Shown: positions 8,664-21,599, counted from the first letter of the stretch. The stretch is 64,000 bases of DNA from Thiogranum sp. (GCA_030148805.1 JASBSS010000001.1:124001-188000); one strand, 5' to 3'. Program-made: numbers and translations. The notes: generated from the letters alone by a model not told the origin.

Positions 8664-11477
8664 CTACCGGATCGCGTGCACATGCTGGCGCAGGAACTCG
8701 ATAAACCGATTGCCCTCGAGTGGCTTGCTGATATAGAACCCTTGCACGAGGTCGACGCCTTCGCGGGACAGGTAGTTCCATTGTTCCTCGGTCTCCACGC
8801 CTTCGGCAATCACCTCCAGGTTCAGACTTCCCGCCATCGCGGTGATCGCCTTGCACAGCGCCGTGTCCTCAGGATTGGCGGGCACGCCGGAAACGAAGGT
8901 GCGGTCAATTTTCAGCACATCGAAAGGATAGCGCTTGAGATAACTCAGCGATGAATACCCCTTGCCGAAATCGTCCAAAGACAGCCTCACCCCCAGCGAC
9001 TTCAGGTCGTCCAGAATCCGGCTGGTGCCGGGATTGTCCCTCACCAGCACGTGTTCGGTGATCTCCAGTTCGAGCAGCGATGCCGGCAGCGCGCTTTGCG
9101 CCAGCGCCCGCGATACGGTCGCGGCGAGATCGCTGCCGCGAAATTGAACCGGCGAGACATTCACCGAAAGTCGCAGCGGCTCGCCCCCTATCCCCTGCCA
9201 GGTCTTCGCGGCGCGGCAGGCGTGCAACAGTACCCACTCGCCGATGGCGTTTATCAACCCGCTCTCCTCGGCCAGCGGTATGAATTCATCCGGCGGCACC
9301 AGGCCCAGCTCCGGATTGTGCCAACGCAGCAGGGCCTCGGCGCCCAGAACGCGACGTGTCCTTATATCCACCTGGGGTTGAAAACAGATCCGCAGTTCCT
9401 CTCTATCGACGGCGTAGCGCAGCCGCGCCTCCATATCGAGCCGTTTCAGCAACTGGGTATTCATCTCGGGGGTGAAGAACCGGTAGGTATTTCTGCCTGC
9501 CTCCTTGGCGCGATACATCGCGGCGTCGGCGTTGCGCATCAGAACATCCGCCTGCTCGCCATCTTCCGGATACCCGGTGATGCCGATGCTGGCGCTTAGA
9601 AACAGCTCCCGGCCGTTCAGTGAGCAAGGTCGACTCAGGCTGTCGAGTATCTTCTCGGCCACCACCTCCGAGGCGGTGAGCGAATCCAGCCCGTCCAGAA
9701 TGATGAGGAATTCATCGCCGCCCAGGCGGGCGACGGTATCATCGTCGCGCACGCACCGACTCAGACGCTGGGCGATCTCGATCAAGAGCTGATCACCGAC
9801 GGCATGGCCCAGGGTATCGTTGATATTCTTGAAGTTGTCGACATCGAGAAACATCAATGCCAGCGACTTGCGGGTACGGCGCACCCGCGCCATGGCCTGG
9901 GGCAGGCGATCCGCCGCCAACGAACGATTGGGCAGACCGGTCAGATCGTCAAAGTTGGCCTGCTGCAACAAGCGGGCTTCGGCCTGCTTGCGCTCGGTGA
10001 TGTCGCGGATCGAGCTGGCGACCAGCAGGCCGTCCGCCGTCTCGATTGGAGCGAGACTGATTTCGACCGCGATCTCCGTACCGTTCTTGTGCAAGGCAAA
10101 CAGTTCGAAGCCTTCGTCGATCGGCCGGACACTCGGTTTGGCGAAAAACCCGTCGCGCATGGCCACGTGTCCGCGACGATGGCGCTCGGGAAGCAGCATC
10201 TCCACCGGCTTGCCCAACAACTCGGCGCTGCGATAACCGAACAACCCTTCGGCCTGCAGGTTGGCCAGCGTGATCTTCCCCGCCTGGTCGATAATGACAA
10301 TCGCATCCGGGGCGGATTTAAGCAGCGCCCTGAACTTTTCCTCGGCCTGTTGACGTTCGTGGATATCATCGACCAGTTCCTGCGTCATCCGATTGAAGGC
10401 TTGGGCGAGCAGGCCGACTTCATCGGCCGTGCTCACATCGGCCCGTTCCTCGAGCGCGCCGCCGCTGACACGTCCGGCGACCCGGGTAAGCTGGGTGATG
10501 GGCCGGGTTATGCTGTTGGCCACGTATAGGGACACCAATACGATAGCCACCGCGAACACACCGCTCAAGAGCATCAAGGTATGGCGCAGGGCGACGATCG
10601 GGGCGTAGGCGTCGGCTTGCCGCCGCTGCACCACCAGACCCCAGCCGGTGCTGTCGAAGTACCGGGTCACGGCGATGACCGCATTGCCGGTGTAGTCAAC
10701 GGCATCGGTGAACAACTGTTCCTGCTTCATCAGCGCCTGCACGTAAGGCGACTGCAGGTTGCCCGCGAATATCGTCCGGGTCAGGGCCGCGTTGGGATCG
10801 AATCTGGCGGGCGTCAGAAACAAGGCGTCGTCGCCATTATCCTGGCGGACCAACAGGGTTTCACCCGTCTTTCCCAGGCCGTGGTAATCAGTGATCGAGG
10901 CAATGATGTTCGCGGCGTCGGCATCGATGACCAGCACGCCTAGCGGCTGCTCGTGCAGATAAAGCGGTCCCGCCAAATACAGACCCAAGCCACCGTGGCC
11001 GTGGCGATACCGATGCCCTTCGTCGCGGTGAAACAGGCTGACCGTGTTGCCGAGTCGGCCGGCACGGAAATAATCGGCGGTGGCGTGAATCTGGCCGATC
11101 AGTTCGGGGTCGGTCGCCGCGACGATACGACCGTCGTGGCTTTGGACGAAGAGTCCCTGAATGTCGGAAATGGAAGCCGCGGCGTCGGTCAGAATGCGAT
11201 TCATGGTGTCGCGCGAGGTGGCGCTGGGTCTGTCGATATGGTCACGCAGGCTGAGTCGCAGCTGAGTGCGCGAGGCCACCAGCCCGAGACGTTCCAGGTT
11301 GTGCTCGATGATACTTTCGAGGCGATGTTTCTGGGTGGCGGCGACGCTTTCGAGATTTTCCAGCACCTGCGCGGCCAACGCTCCCTTGGCGCTATAATAT
11401 GCAGTGCCCCCTAGCGCGATGAGGGTTACGAGCGCGATCGCGACCGACGTCGACACCAATTTGCTTTTGATATTCAT
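8664..11477 (-). CDS. Membrane Cache-HAMP-PAS-GGDEF-EAL protein (c-di-GMP turnover)
   Basis: A 937-residue inner-membrane enzyme. TM1 (about 8-28) and TM2 (about 300-322) enclose a double-Cache sensor (about 30-295). HAMP (about 320-375), PAS (about 378-495), GGDEF (about 505-665) and EAL (about 675-930) follow. GGDEF is intact at 586-590, and an I-site RDDD lies five residues before it. The phosphodiesterase part keeps EALLRW (714 on), NVSPVQF, LELEITE, LKID, EGVE and QGF. The loop reads DDFGKG where DDFGTG is usual, as in many active members. It appears monocistronic. Both a cyclase and a phosphodiesterase reaction look possible; the sensed signal is unknown. Confidence 0.92.
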   Translation of the reverse strand: MNIKSKLVSTSVAIALVTLIALGGTAYYSAKGALAAQVLENLESVAATQKHRLESIIEHNLERLGLVASRTQLRLSLRDHIDRPSATSRDTMNRILTDAAASISDIQGLFVQSHDGRIVAATDPELIGQIHATADYFRAGRLGNTVSLFHRDEGHRYRHGHGGLGLYLAGPLYLHEQPLGVLVIDADAANIIASITDYHGLGKTGETLLVRQDNGDDALFLTPARFDPNAALTRTIFAGNLQSPYVQALMKQEQLFTDAVDYTGNAVIAVTRYFDSTGWGLVVQRRQADAYAPIVALRHTLMLLSGVFAVAIVLVSLYVANSITRPITQLTRVAGRVSGGALEERADVSTADEVGLLAQAFNRMTQELVDDIHERQQAEEKFRALLKSAPDAIVIIDQAGKITLANLQAEGLFGYRSAELLGKPVEMLLPERHRRGHVAMRDGFFAKPSVRPIDEGFELFALHKNGTEIAVEISLAPIETADGLLVASSIRDITERKQAEARLLQQANFDDLTGLPNRSLAADRLPQAMARVRRTRKSLALMFLDVDNFKNINDTLGHAVGDQLLIEIAQRLSRCVRDDDTVARLGGDEFLIILDGLDSLTASEVVAEKILDSLSRPCSLNGRELFLSASIGITGYPEDGEQADVLMRNADAAMYRAKEAGRNTYRFFTPEMNTQLLKRLDMEARLRYAVDREELRICFQPQVDIRTRRVLGAEALLRWHNPELGLVPPDEFIPLAEESGLINAIGEWVLLHACRAAKTWQGIGGEPLRLSVNVSPVQFRGSDLAATVSRALAQSALPASLLELEITEHVLVRDNPGTSRILDDLKSLGVRLSLDDFGKGYSSLSYLKRYPFDVLKIDRTFVSGVPANPEDTALCKAITAMAGSLNLEVIAEGVETEEQWNYLSREGVDLVQGFYISKPLEGNRFIEFLRQHVHAIR

Positions 11478-11605
11478 TTAGGCTTTGATCCCTGCAACTA
11501 TCACCACGCAGGAAGTATGCCATGTTTGCGGTTACTGGTTGACCATGGGAGGGAGCTTTCGCGATCGGGCTACCGGCAGCGGCTGCCCAGGCAGCGGGCA
11601 ACGGC

Positions 11606-12799
11606 TTACTCGCGCAATTGAACGCGCTCTTTCTCGATCAGATAATCCGCCACTGCCAGCATTTGCGTCAAACCACCGGCGCGCATGCGGTCAATGCGAT
11701 ATTTGCCATTGATCACGATTTCCGGTGCGCCGGCGGGCCGATAGTGTTTCACGCGCTCCTCGGCCGAGCGGACCTGGGCGGCCACCGCGGGCGAGTCGAA
11801 CGCGCGCAGAAACGCCTGCCTGGCCACTCCCTGGGCGATAAAGAAATCCATCAAATCCTGCTTGTCCCGCAGGTTTTTCTGTTCGACCACGATGGCTTCG
11901 AACAAGGGCACATGGGTTTTCCCGGCCACCTTCAGCTCACGCGCCACGTAATAGGCCCGGGCATACAGTTTCATCGCCTCGTTCCAGACCGCCGGGAGGG
12001 TCCAGAAGTCCACGTCGCTGTGCTGTTGACGCTTCCACTGTTCCAGCAATGGACCCAATTCGTAGCAATGGGGGCAACCGTAGGAGAACATTTCCAGCAC
12101 CTCGACTTTCTCGCGATCGCGGGTCGGCACGGGCGGATCGAGAACGACATAATGTTCGCCGGCGATAAACCGCGCTTGAGCAGCACCGGAGTCGGCGGGA
12201 TGCTTGCCACCCATCCGCCTGGCCGAGAACACCACTACAGGCTCCCGTGGGATGTCTGCATAGTGACCTCGCGTCTGCGTGGGAACGGCAGCCAGTTTCT
12301 CGATCACCGACCGCCCCTCGCTCACCTCGCCAAACACAGTGTAGCCCGGTTTGATGCCCTGATGGTCCAGACCGGGATTGGACTTGAGATTGATGAAAAA
12401 CTGCGACGTGGCGCTATCGGGGTGACTTCGACGGGCCATGGCCAGGCTGCCGCGCAGGTTCTTCAGCCCGTTGTTCGACTCGTTTTCCACCGGCGCGTGC
12501 GTCGGCTTGCTGGCCAACGCCTCCGTCAGCCCGCCCCCCTGCACCACGAAGTTGGGAATGACGCGATGGAACAGGGTGCGATCGTAGAAGCCCTCGTCGA
12601 CATACTGAAGAAAGTTGCGAACCGTCTTGGGCGCCTTGTCGGGATACAAGCGCAAGACGAAGTCGCCAAGCGATGTCTGGAATTTCACCGCTACCGGTGC
12701 CCGCGCCACGGACTCAGGCACCTCGCCGGCGCGCGCCGAAACCCCGGGATGGAGCACAGCGGCGAGCAGCAGGCAGCGAAGCGTGAGGCCTGGTTTCAT
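11606..12799 (-). CDS. Exported cyclophilin-DsbA fusion (prolyl isomerase plus thiol-disulfide oxidoreductase)
   Basis: A 397-residue periplasmic folding factor. After a signal peptide (about 1-24) comes a bacterial cyclophilin (about 36-195) with LFHRVIPNFVVQGGG, AMARRSHPDSATSQFFINL and YTVFGEV. A complete DsbA-like thioredoxin follows (about 212-390) with redox motif CPHC at 242-245, the helical insert LPAVWNEAMKLYARAYYVAR and the cis-Pro loop GAPEIVINGKY. Both halves look catalytically complete. I know these as separate proteins (PpiA and DsbA), so the fusion is notable. It is third gene of an operon after the multicopper oxidase and a copper-chaperone fusion, which suggests it folds and oxidises those exported proteins. 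Start ATG 12799. Confidence 0.88.
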   Translation of the reverse strand: MKPGLTLRCLLLAAVLHPGVSARAGEVPESVARAPVAVKFQTSLGDFVLRLYPDKAPKTVRNFLQYVDEGFYDRTLFHRVIPNFVVQGGGLTEALASKPTHAPVENESNNGLKNLRGSLAMARRSHPDSATSQFFINLKSNPGLDHQGIKPGYTVFGEVSEGRSVIEKLAAVPTQTRGHYADIPREPVVVFSARRMGGKHPADSGAAQARFIAGEHYVVLDPPVPTRDREKVEVLEMFSYGCPHCYELGPLLEQWKRQQHSDVDFWTLPAVWNEAMKLYARAYYVARELKVAGKTHVPLFEAIVVEQKNLRDKQDLMDFFIAQGVARQAFLRAFDSPAVAAQVRSAEERVKHYRPAGAPEIVINGKYRIDRMRAGGLTQMLAVADYLIEKERVQLRE

Positions 12800-12833
12800 C
12801 GCCCGCCTCCGCCGGCTTCAACCGTCCAGGACA

Positions 12834-14195
12834 TCAGCGCGCTGCCACATTCACCGAAACGGTTTGCTGTTTGCCCGATTTGAACACCAGCGTCATCGCC
12901 ACCCGCTCCCCGGTGCTGAGCGGTGTCTTCGGCCCCATCAGCATCAGATGTCTGCCGCCGGGGGCGAAACGGATCTGGCCTTGCGCGGGAATCCGCATAT
13001 TCCGGACCTCGCGCATTTCCATCAGCCCGTCGACCCTGACCATTTCATGCACCTCGATGCTCTCGAACAGGTCGCTTTCCACCCGCACCAGCGTGACATC
13101 CTCGCTGCCGGTGTTCACCAAGGTCATATAGCCCGCGTTGACCTTTGCCGCCGCGTGCGTTTTCCGCACCCAGGCGTTCATGATCGCCACCACGTCGGCG
13201 ACACCCGCTTCGCCCGCGCCCACGGTAAACACCGCCTCCACGGCGTTGGCGGGCGGATCCTCGGGGGGGGCACCGATCAGCCGGCGGGTCTCGTCCTCGA
13301 TGTAGTCTAGCAGGGCCACCGCCTCTTCCTGGTTTAGACGCATGTTGGGCATGGCCAGCCGGTTGTACTTGTCATAAAGCGCCATCGCGATGGGGTCTTT
13401 CTTTTTCAGCATCTGATCGGGCGCTTTCAGCCAGTCGAAAAGCCAGCGCGGCTCGCGTCGTCGGGTCACCGCCAGCAGATCCGGTCCGAGCGCGTCCTGC
13501 GCCTCCTCGCCGGTCAGGGAATGACAGGTCACGCAGCGCGTGCGAAAGATCTGTTCGCCGCGGGGAATGTTGCGCAGCTTCGGCGCATCGGCATAGTCTC
13601 CGCCTTTTCTGGCCGCCTTCCATCCGCTAAGCCAGTTCCCCAGCTGGTCGGCAAGCACATACGGGTTTTCAAACGGCGAACGCTTCATCCAGCGACCGGT
13701 GCTCTGGTTGCCGATCATCATGTTGACGTTATGGTTGTTCGAGCCGTCCTGAATTTCCTCGATATACAAGCCCAGTTTCTTGCGCAGCAGAACGATGTCG
13801 GACTTTTTCCCCGTAAGGAAGGTCCAACGGGCGTTGAATCTGTCGCGGTACTCGCTGAGGACCTGCGGCGTGTCGTGTTCCGGATCGATGGAAATGGAAT
13901 AGAAAAAAACGTCCTTGCCCAAGCGCTCGCCCATGATCTTCTGCACCCGGACCAGTTGCGCCGTTTCCAACGGACAGGTGTCGGGGCAGCGTGTATAAAT
14001 GAAGTTGATCGCCACCACTTTGTCCTTGATCAGATCATCGAAGAAGCGGACGGTTTTCCCGTCGTGCGTCGTCAGCGGCACGTTGGGAAAATAATTCGCT
14101 CCCCAGGGCGAGCCCCGCGCGATACCCCACCCCAGGGCCACAAAGAGGAGTGCAAGCAGCGCCACCGCGCCGTGGATACGCCGTACCGGTTTCAT
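12834..14195 (-). CDS. SCO1-cytochrome c-PCuAC triple-domain copper and heme protein
   Basis: A 453-residue exported or membrane-anchored protein. A hydrophobic N-terminus (9-24) is followed by a SCO1/SenC thioredoxin fold with the copper CxxxC in CPDTCP (C70, C74) and a candidate His ligand H155. Next is a class I cytochrome c domain (about 205-305) with CVTCH at 221-225 and a candidate axial Met in MPNM (282/285). Last is a PCuAC-like domain (about 315-450) with VHEMVRVDGLMEM and GGRHLMLMG, the His/Met copper ligands. It is the middle gene between a multicopper oxidase and a cyclophilin-DsbA fusion, so copper loading or electron transfer for the oxidase is the likely job. The ATG at 14195 starts the signal sequence; a longer frame to 14291 has no clear ribosome site. 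Confidence 0.88.
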   Translation of the reverse strand: MKPVRRIHGAVALLALLFVALGWGIARGSPWGANYFPNVPLTTHDGKTVRFFDDLIKDKVVAINFIYTRCPDTCPLETAQLVRVQKIMGERLGKDVFFYSISIDPEHDTPQVLSEYRDRFNARWTFLTGKKSDIVLLRKKLGLYIEEIQDGSNNHNVNMMIGNQSTGRWMKRSPFENPYVLADQLGNWLSGWKAARKGGDYADAPKLRNIPRGEQIFRTRCVTCHSLTGEEAQDALGPDLLAVTRRREPRWLFDWLKAPDQMLKKKDPIAMALYDKYNRLAMPNMRLNQEEAVALLDYIEDETRRLIGAPPEDPPANAVEAVFTVGAGEAGVADVVAIMNAWVRKTHAAAKVNAGYMTLVNTGSEDVTLVRVESDLFESIEVHEMVRVDGLMEMREVRNMRIPAQGQIRFAPGGRHLMLMGPKTPLSTGERVAMTLVFKSGKQQTVSVNVAAR

Positions 14196-14336
14196 AGGTT
14201 CACTCTTGTCGCTGGACACACGAGTTCCACGGCGTCCTCGAAGACGACAGCGTGGACCCGTGCTGCTGTTGTCATCGAGCGCCAGCCCCAAGCTTCGCTA
14301 GCTTTCGACCGCCTGACCTGCCTTCCATCGCCCGAT

Positions 14337-18158
<3,822 letters not shown>

Positions 18159-18301
18159 TGTCCCTCTCCCTGTAGACTGTTTTCTTATGTCTCGAACGCG
18201 CGGTATGCGGGCCTGCCAAAACCCGTTCCGGTGCTGCCATGGACGCCGCGCGCAGCCGGTTTGCTCAGCTGCGAGAATGCAGGAGATCGGCTTTTGGGTC
18301 T

Positions 18302-18315
18302 GTAACCCAGGTTAC
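18302..18315. promoter_or_regulatory. Inverted repeat upstream of the multicopper oxidase gene
   Basis: Perfect 6-bp arms GTAACC and GGTTAC are separated by CA, about 145 nt before the oxidase ATG. It could be an operator half-pair. It is short and could be chance. Confidence 0.25.
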
Positions 18316-18356
18316 CCCGAGGGAATTATTTTTCGCCGCTGCATCTTTTGTCGCGC

Positions 18357-18380
18357 AAAAAAGCCCGCCTCGCGGCGGGC
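18357..18380 (-). terminator. Rho-independent terminator after the secreted 420-residue protein gene
   Basis: A 7-bp GC stem (GCCCGCC with GGCGGGC) and a 4-nt loop run into six Ts on the minus strand (As at 18357-18362). It lies 40 nt past the stop at 18422, separating that gene from the oxidase operon, which must have its own promoter in 18159-18356. Confidence 0.85.
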
Positions 18381-18421
18381 TACGTTCAAGGATATGGCGC
18401 GACCGATCGCTAATCGGCGCC

Positions 18422-19684
18422 TTACTCCACGATCAGCGTGGTCACCGCTCGATTCCCGTCTTCCAGACTGACGCTGACGGTATAGACACCGGGTTGGGAA
18501 CCGACCCGCACGGGGACATTCAACAGGCTTCCGTTGGCGCCGCTGACACCATCCCCCGACACGGTGAGAATGGCGTTGGGCAGCAACATCCCGCGCGAAT
18601 CTCTTGCCGGCCCGCGCATTTCGATCTCGCCGACTTCCTCGTCTTCTTCGTCGGCGACACCGTTGCCGTTGGCATCTCTCACCAGCTCCGCCTTCCAGGG
18701 TTTCTCGGGGTCCACCAGGTAACCGACTCCGGCGATGCCTTTGAACGGTATGAACGAATCGGGCTGGCCGGCGAGCTCCTCGAACAGCAGAAAACGTGGC
18801 GCGTAGGGCGCCCCCGAGGAAAACGAGCCACTGCGCACGGTGTTGGTCAACTCGGTATCCGGCGCCACGTGCTGAAAGTTGACCGACTCCACCAGCTCCG
18901 CCGAAACCGTCGCCGGACTACCCTGCGCGCCGGTGGCCAGCCCGGCGTTGGTCGATCCGACCACCCGCCCGACCGATTCCGGGAACCAGACTTCGCCCTT
19001 GCCTTTTTCCACCAGCTTCCCCTGGCTGTCGTAGAACCGGATTTTCAGCGTTCCCTTGCTGCCCTGGGGACCGTTGGTGAATGGCGCCGGTCCCGCGTTG
19101 GTGTTGGGTCGCGGTCGAATATGCACCACCTTGAAACCGATCTGCGCGGCCCGCGCCTGTTCCAGTCCATTGGCGCCGCTGCCGCCCAGGGGCGTCACCG
19201 TGATCAGCTTGTCGCCGTCATCGGAAATGCTGTAATTGCCGTGCTGGACCCCGGCGCCGGCCGGCGCGGTGATGGGCATCTGCGGCAGACCGGTCACGAG
19301 CACGAAGAACGCGTTGCTGTTGATCGGCACGAACGGCTTGTCATTGTCCACGCCGTTACGCTGAAAGCTGCCGCCCAGCTCAACCTCCATCCGCCCCCCG
19401 GCAGGGATCTGGTGGCCGAAGTTGTTCGGATCCGCGGCGAGGTTGTTCGGCACCCCTGGGGCGTTCAACATCGCAATGACTTCCGTGGGTTCACCGGCGA
19501 TCAGGCCGTTGCTGACCACCGGCGGCGCCACCAGCGCGGTAATAATATTATCGAAGCGACCGCGCTCGCCCTTGTCGTCGTCGTCCTTGTCCTTGGCCAC
19601 GACCGGCGCCCCCATGGTGGACACCAAAATGGCCGCCATAGCCGCGGACTTCAAAACACAATGGGTTTCCTTTTGACCAATCAC
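18422..19684 (-). CDS. Secreted protein of unknown function in the multicopper oxidase island
   Basis: A 420-residue exported protein I do not recognise. A signal peptide (about 9-30, ending near GAPVVA) is followed by the acidic run DKDDDDKGE. The remainder is a Gly/Pro-rich, probably beta-rich chain without cysteine pairs or heme motifs. A possible calcium loop DANGNGVADEEDEE lies near residue 345. The C-terminal 60 residues (TVSGDGVSG to VYTVSVSLEDGNRAVTTLIVE) read like an Ig-like or Big-type fold. The start is the GTG at 19684, supported by GGAGGAG upstream. It is divergent from a di-heme cytochrome gene and next to the oxidase operon, suggesting a partner in the same extracytoplasmic process. 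Confidence 0.8.
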   Translation of the reverse strand: MIGQKETHCVLKSAAMAAILVSTMGAPVVAKDKDDDDKGERGRFDNIITALVAPPVVSNGLIAGEPTEVIAMLNAPGVPNNLAADPNNFGHQIPAGGRMEVELGGSFQRNGVDNDKPFVPINSNAFFVLVTGLPQMPITAPAGAGVQHGNYSISDDGDKLITVTPLGGSGANGLEQARAAQIGFKVVHIRPRPNTNAGPAPFTNGPQGSKGTLKIRFYDSQGKLVEKGKGEVWFPESVGRVVGSTNAGLATGAQGSPATVSAELVESVNFQHVAPDTELTNTVRSGSFSSGAPYAPRFLLFEELAGQPDSFIPFKGIAGVGYLVDPEKPWKAELVRDANGNGVADEEDEEVGEIEMRGPARDSRGMLLPNAILTVSGDGVSGANGSLLNVPVRVGSQPGVYTVSVSLEDGNRAVTTLIVE

Positions 19685-19790
19685 CGTTCAGCTCCTCCAT
19701 CGTCAGAAAAAAGCGGACGGTCAGTCCTCCACCGCCGGCTTACATAACACACGACACGATGTCGCGCGTCCAGCCCGGGTAGAGACTCTG

Positions 19791-19818
19791 GAGGTGAAAA
19801 ATATTCATTTTTCACCTC
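19791..19818. repeat. Perfect 12-bp inverted repeat with 4-nt loop
   Basis: Arm GAGGTGAAAAAT (19791-19802) and its exact reverse complement (19807-19818) flank ATTC. No T tract follows on either strand, so it does not look like a terminator. It lies 107 nt upstream of the GTG at 19684. It may be an operator or a 5' leader stem-loop. Confidence 0.7.
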
Positions 19819-19894
19819 TCGTCGGAGCCCATGGATCCGAAACGGCGTCACGCCAACGGTGATCGATCGACCCAGCCGAGGCACAAGCTTGGTA

Positions 19895-19910
19895 TGTGCG
19901 AATTGTCACC
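19895..19910. promoter_or_regulatory. CRP-like site (8 of 10 core positions)
   Basis: TGTGC-N6-TCACC fits the TGTGA-N6-TCACA consensus except for the fifth base of the left half and the last base of the right half. It is 186 nt upstream of the di-heme cytochrome start and 211 nt upstream of the secreted protein start. A Crp/Fnr-family regulator gene is 3 kb away. Confidence 0.4.
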
Positions 19911-20095
19911 AGTGACTGCGGTCATGACTCGGCCTATGCGTGTGACAGAAAAATGTTTCGTCCGCACGAAAAAGCCTATTCAACGCGTAACAAAAAACAC
20001 AGACATGTTAGTTTTTCGTCTATAAATTTTCCCTGCCCGACTTTTGCGGCGAAGTGGCAGTACACAATCGAAGTTAAAGCATGTGGAGAATAATC

Positions 20096-21544
20096 ATGAA
20101 ACGCACACTTATAGGCACCACAGCCACACTGGGATTGGCATTCTTGCCAGGAACGGCGTTGACCCACGAGGATCACAGCTGCGCCCCGGGATTTCCGGAC
20201 GCTCCGGTACTGCCGGGGCACGTGCATCAAAGCGATATCGTCAGCGGAAAAATGAGTTTCGAGGAAATCACGGCCGCCGGAAAGGCGCTGTTCGTCGGGC
20301 AGTTCAATACCTGCGACGGTCAGGGCAGACCCTCGGCGACAGGAACCGGCAACAAGCGTCTGCCCGACGAACCGGCCTTCATCCGCACGTCCGCGCCGGA
20401 GTCGAATTCCTGCTCAGGCTGTCATGCCCAGCCGCGAGCGGGCGGAGCGGGCGATATCGTGACCAGCGTGTTCGTCCTCGCGCAGGCGTTGGACCCGGTA
20501 ACCTTCTCAGTCGCCCCCGAGTTCAGCAATGAACGCAACACGCTGGGCATGAACGGCTCGGGCGCCATCGAGATGCTCTCGCGCGAGATGACCGTGGAGT
20601 TGCAGGCGCAAGCCGACGCACTGCCGGACGGGACGCATACATTGACCACCAAAGGGGTGGAATTCGAGATCACCAAGACCGGCGGCGTGGTCACCGAGAG
20701 CAAGGGCGTGGACACTGACCTGGTCGTCAAGCCTTTCCATCAGGCCGGCGTGGTGGTCTCCCTGCGCGAGTTCTCGACCAACGCCATGAATCACCATCAC
20801 GGCATGCAGGCCGAGGAACGCTTCGACATGAATCCGGCCAAGGGGTTTGAATCCGACTTCGACGAGGACGGCATCCATCGCGAGCTTACCATCGGGGACA
20901 TGACCGCGAACACCCTCTGGCAGGCCCAGCTCGGGGTGCCGGGACGCGTGATGCCGGAGGAGCGGTCCGAGCGCGCCAGGGTCGATCATGGCGAGGCGAT
21001 GTTCGACGATCTGGGTTGCACCTCCTGCCACGTCCCGAAAATGACCCTCGAAAGCCGATATTTCGTCGAGCCCAATCCGTTCAACCCTCCAGGGACCTGC
21101 AGCGACCTGACGGTCTGTCCCGAGTACCGCTTCGATATGACCCGGCAAGGGGAAGGCCCCCACCTGGAAAAGGGCAAGAAAGGCGGCGCCATCGTGCGCG
21201 CCTACACCGACCTGAAGCGTCATAACCTGTGCGACGATGTCAGCCACCCCGATCCGATACGCCACTTCTGCAACGAGCAACTCGCTCAGGGTCGTCCGGA
21301 TCAGGATGGCAAACCCGGTACGGAATTCTTCCTGACCCGCAAGCTGTGGGACGTCGGCAATTCCGCGCCTTACGGGCATCGCGGCGATCTGACCACGATT
21401 ACCGAAGCGATCCTGGCGCATGGCGGCGAAGCGCGAACCACGCGCGATGCGTTCGTCGCCAGCGATACGCAAGATCAGGCGGCGGTAGTGAGCTTCCTGA
21501 AGACCCTGCAGGTGCTGCCTCCCGAGGAGGACGATGACGATTAA
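20096..21544 (+). CDS. Exported di-heme c-type cytochrome (DHOR/DUF1111-like)
   Basis: A 482-residue secreted cytochrome. After a signal peptide (about 1-22) it has two CxxCH heme sites, CSGCH (106-110) and CTSCH (308-312). A C-terminal block, DVGNSAPYGHRGDLTTITEA and then ILAHGGEA, is characteristic of the di-heme oxidoreductase/MauG-related group as I know it. A calcium-type stretch FDEDG lies near 255. It ends in EEDDDD. The ATG at 20096 has GGAG nine bases upstream; an earlier ATG at 20081 overlaps that site and is less likely. Its place beside the multicopper oxidase island suggests electron transfer in the periplasm or outer membrane. The substrate is unknown. Confidence 0.88.
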   Translation: MKRTLIGTTATLGLAFLPGTALTHEDHSCAPGFPDAPVLPGHVHQSDIVSGKMSFEEITAAGKALFVGQFNTCDGQGRPSATGTGNKRLPDEPAFIRTSAPESNSCSGCHAQPRAGGAGDIVTSVFVLAQALDPVTFSVAPEFSNERNTLGMNGSGAIEMLSREMTVELQAQADALPDGTHTLTTKGVEFEITKTGGVVTESKGVDTDLVVKPFHQAGVVVSLREFSTNAMNHHHGMQAEERFDMNPAKGFESDFDEDGIHRELTIGDMTANTLWQAQLGVPGRVMPEERSERARVDHGEAMFDDLGCTSCHVPKMTLESRYFVEPNPFNPPGTCSDLTVCPEYRFDMTRQGEGPHLEKGKKGGAIVRAYTDLKRHNLCDDVSHPDPIRHFCNEQLAQGRPDQDGKPGTEFFLTRKLWDVGNSAPYGHRGDLTTITEAILAHGGEARTTRDAFVASDTQDQAAVVSFLKTLQVLPPEEDDDD

Positions 21545-21571
21545 AAACGGCCTTTCCACGCGGTAACCAGG

Positions 21572-21597
21572 ATGCCGGCCTCCGCGGCCGGCATTTT
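21572..21597 (+). terminator. Rho-independent terminator after the di-heme cytochrome gene
   Basis: Arms ATGCCGGCC and GGCCGGCAT with a 5-nt loop are followed by TTTT. It sits in the 55-nt gap between two convergent genes and probably serves mainly the plus strand. Confidence 0.8.
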
Positions 21598-21599
21598 CA

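Larger units (their letters stand above)
19685..20095. other. Divergent regulatory region (about 410 nt)
   Basis: It separates the minus-strand secreted protein gene from the plus-strand di-heme cytochrome gene. It holds a 28-nt hairpin (19791-19818), a CRP-like site (19895-19910), an isolated TGTGA half-site (19941-19945) and an AT-rich stretch near 19978-20032. No coding frame is convincing. Confidence 0.6.
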
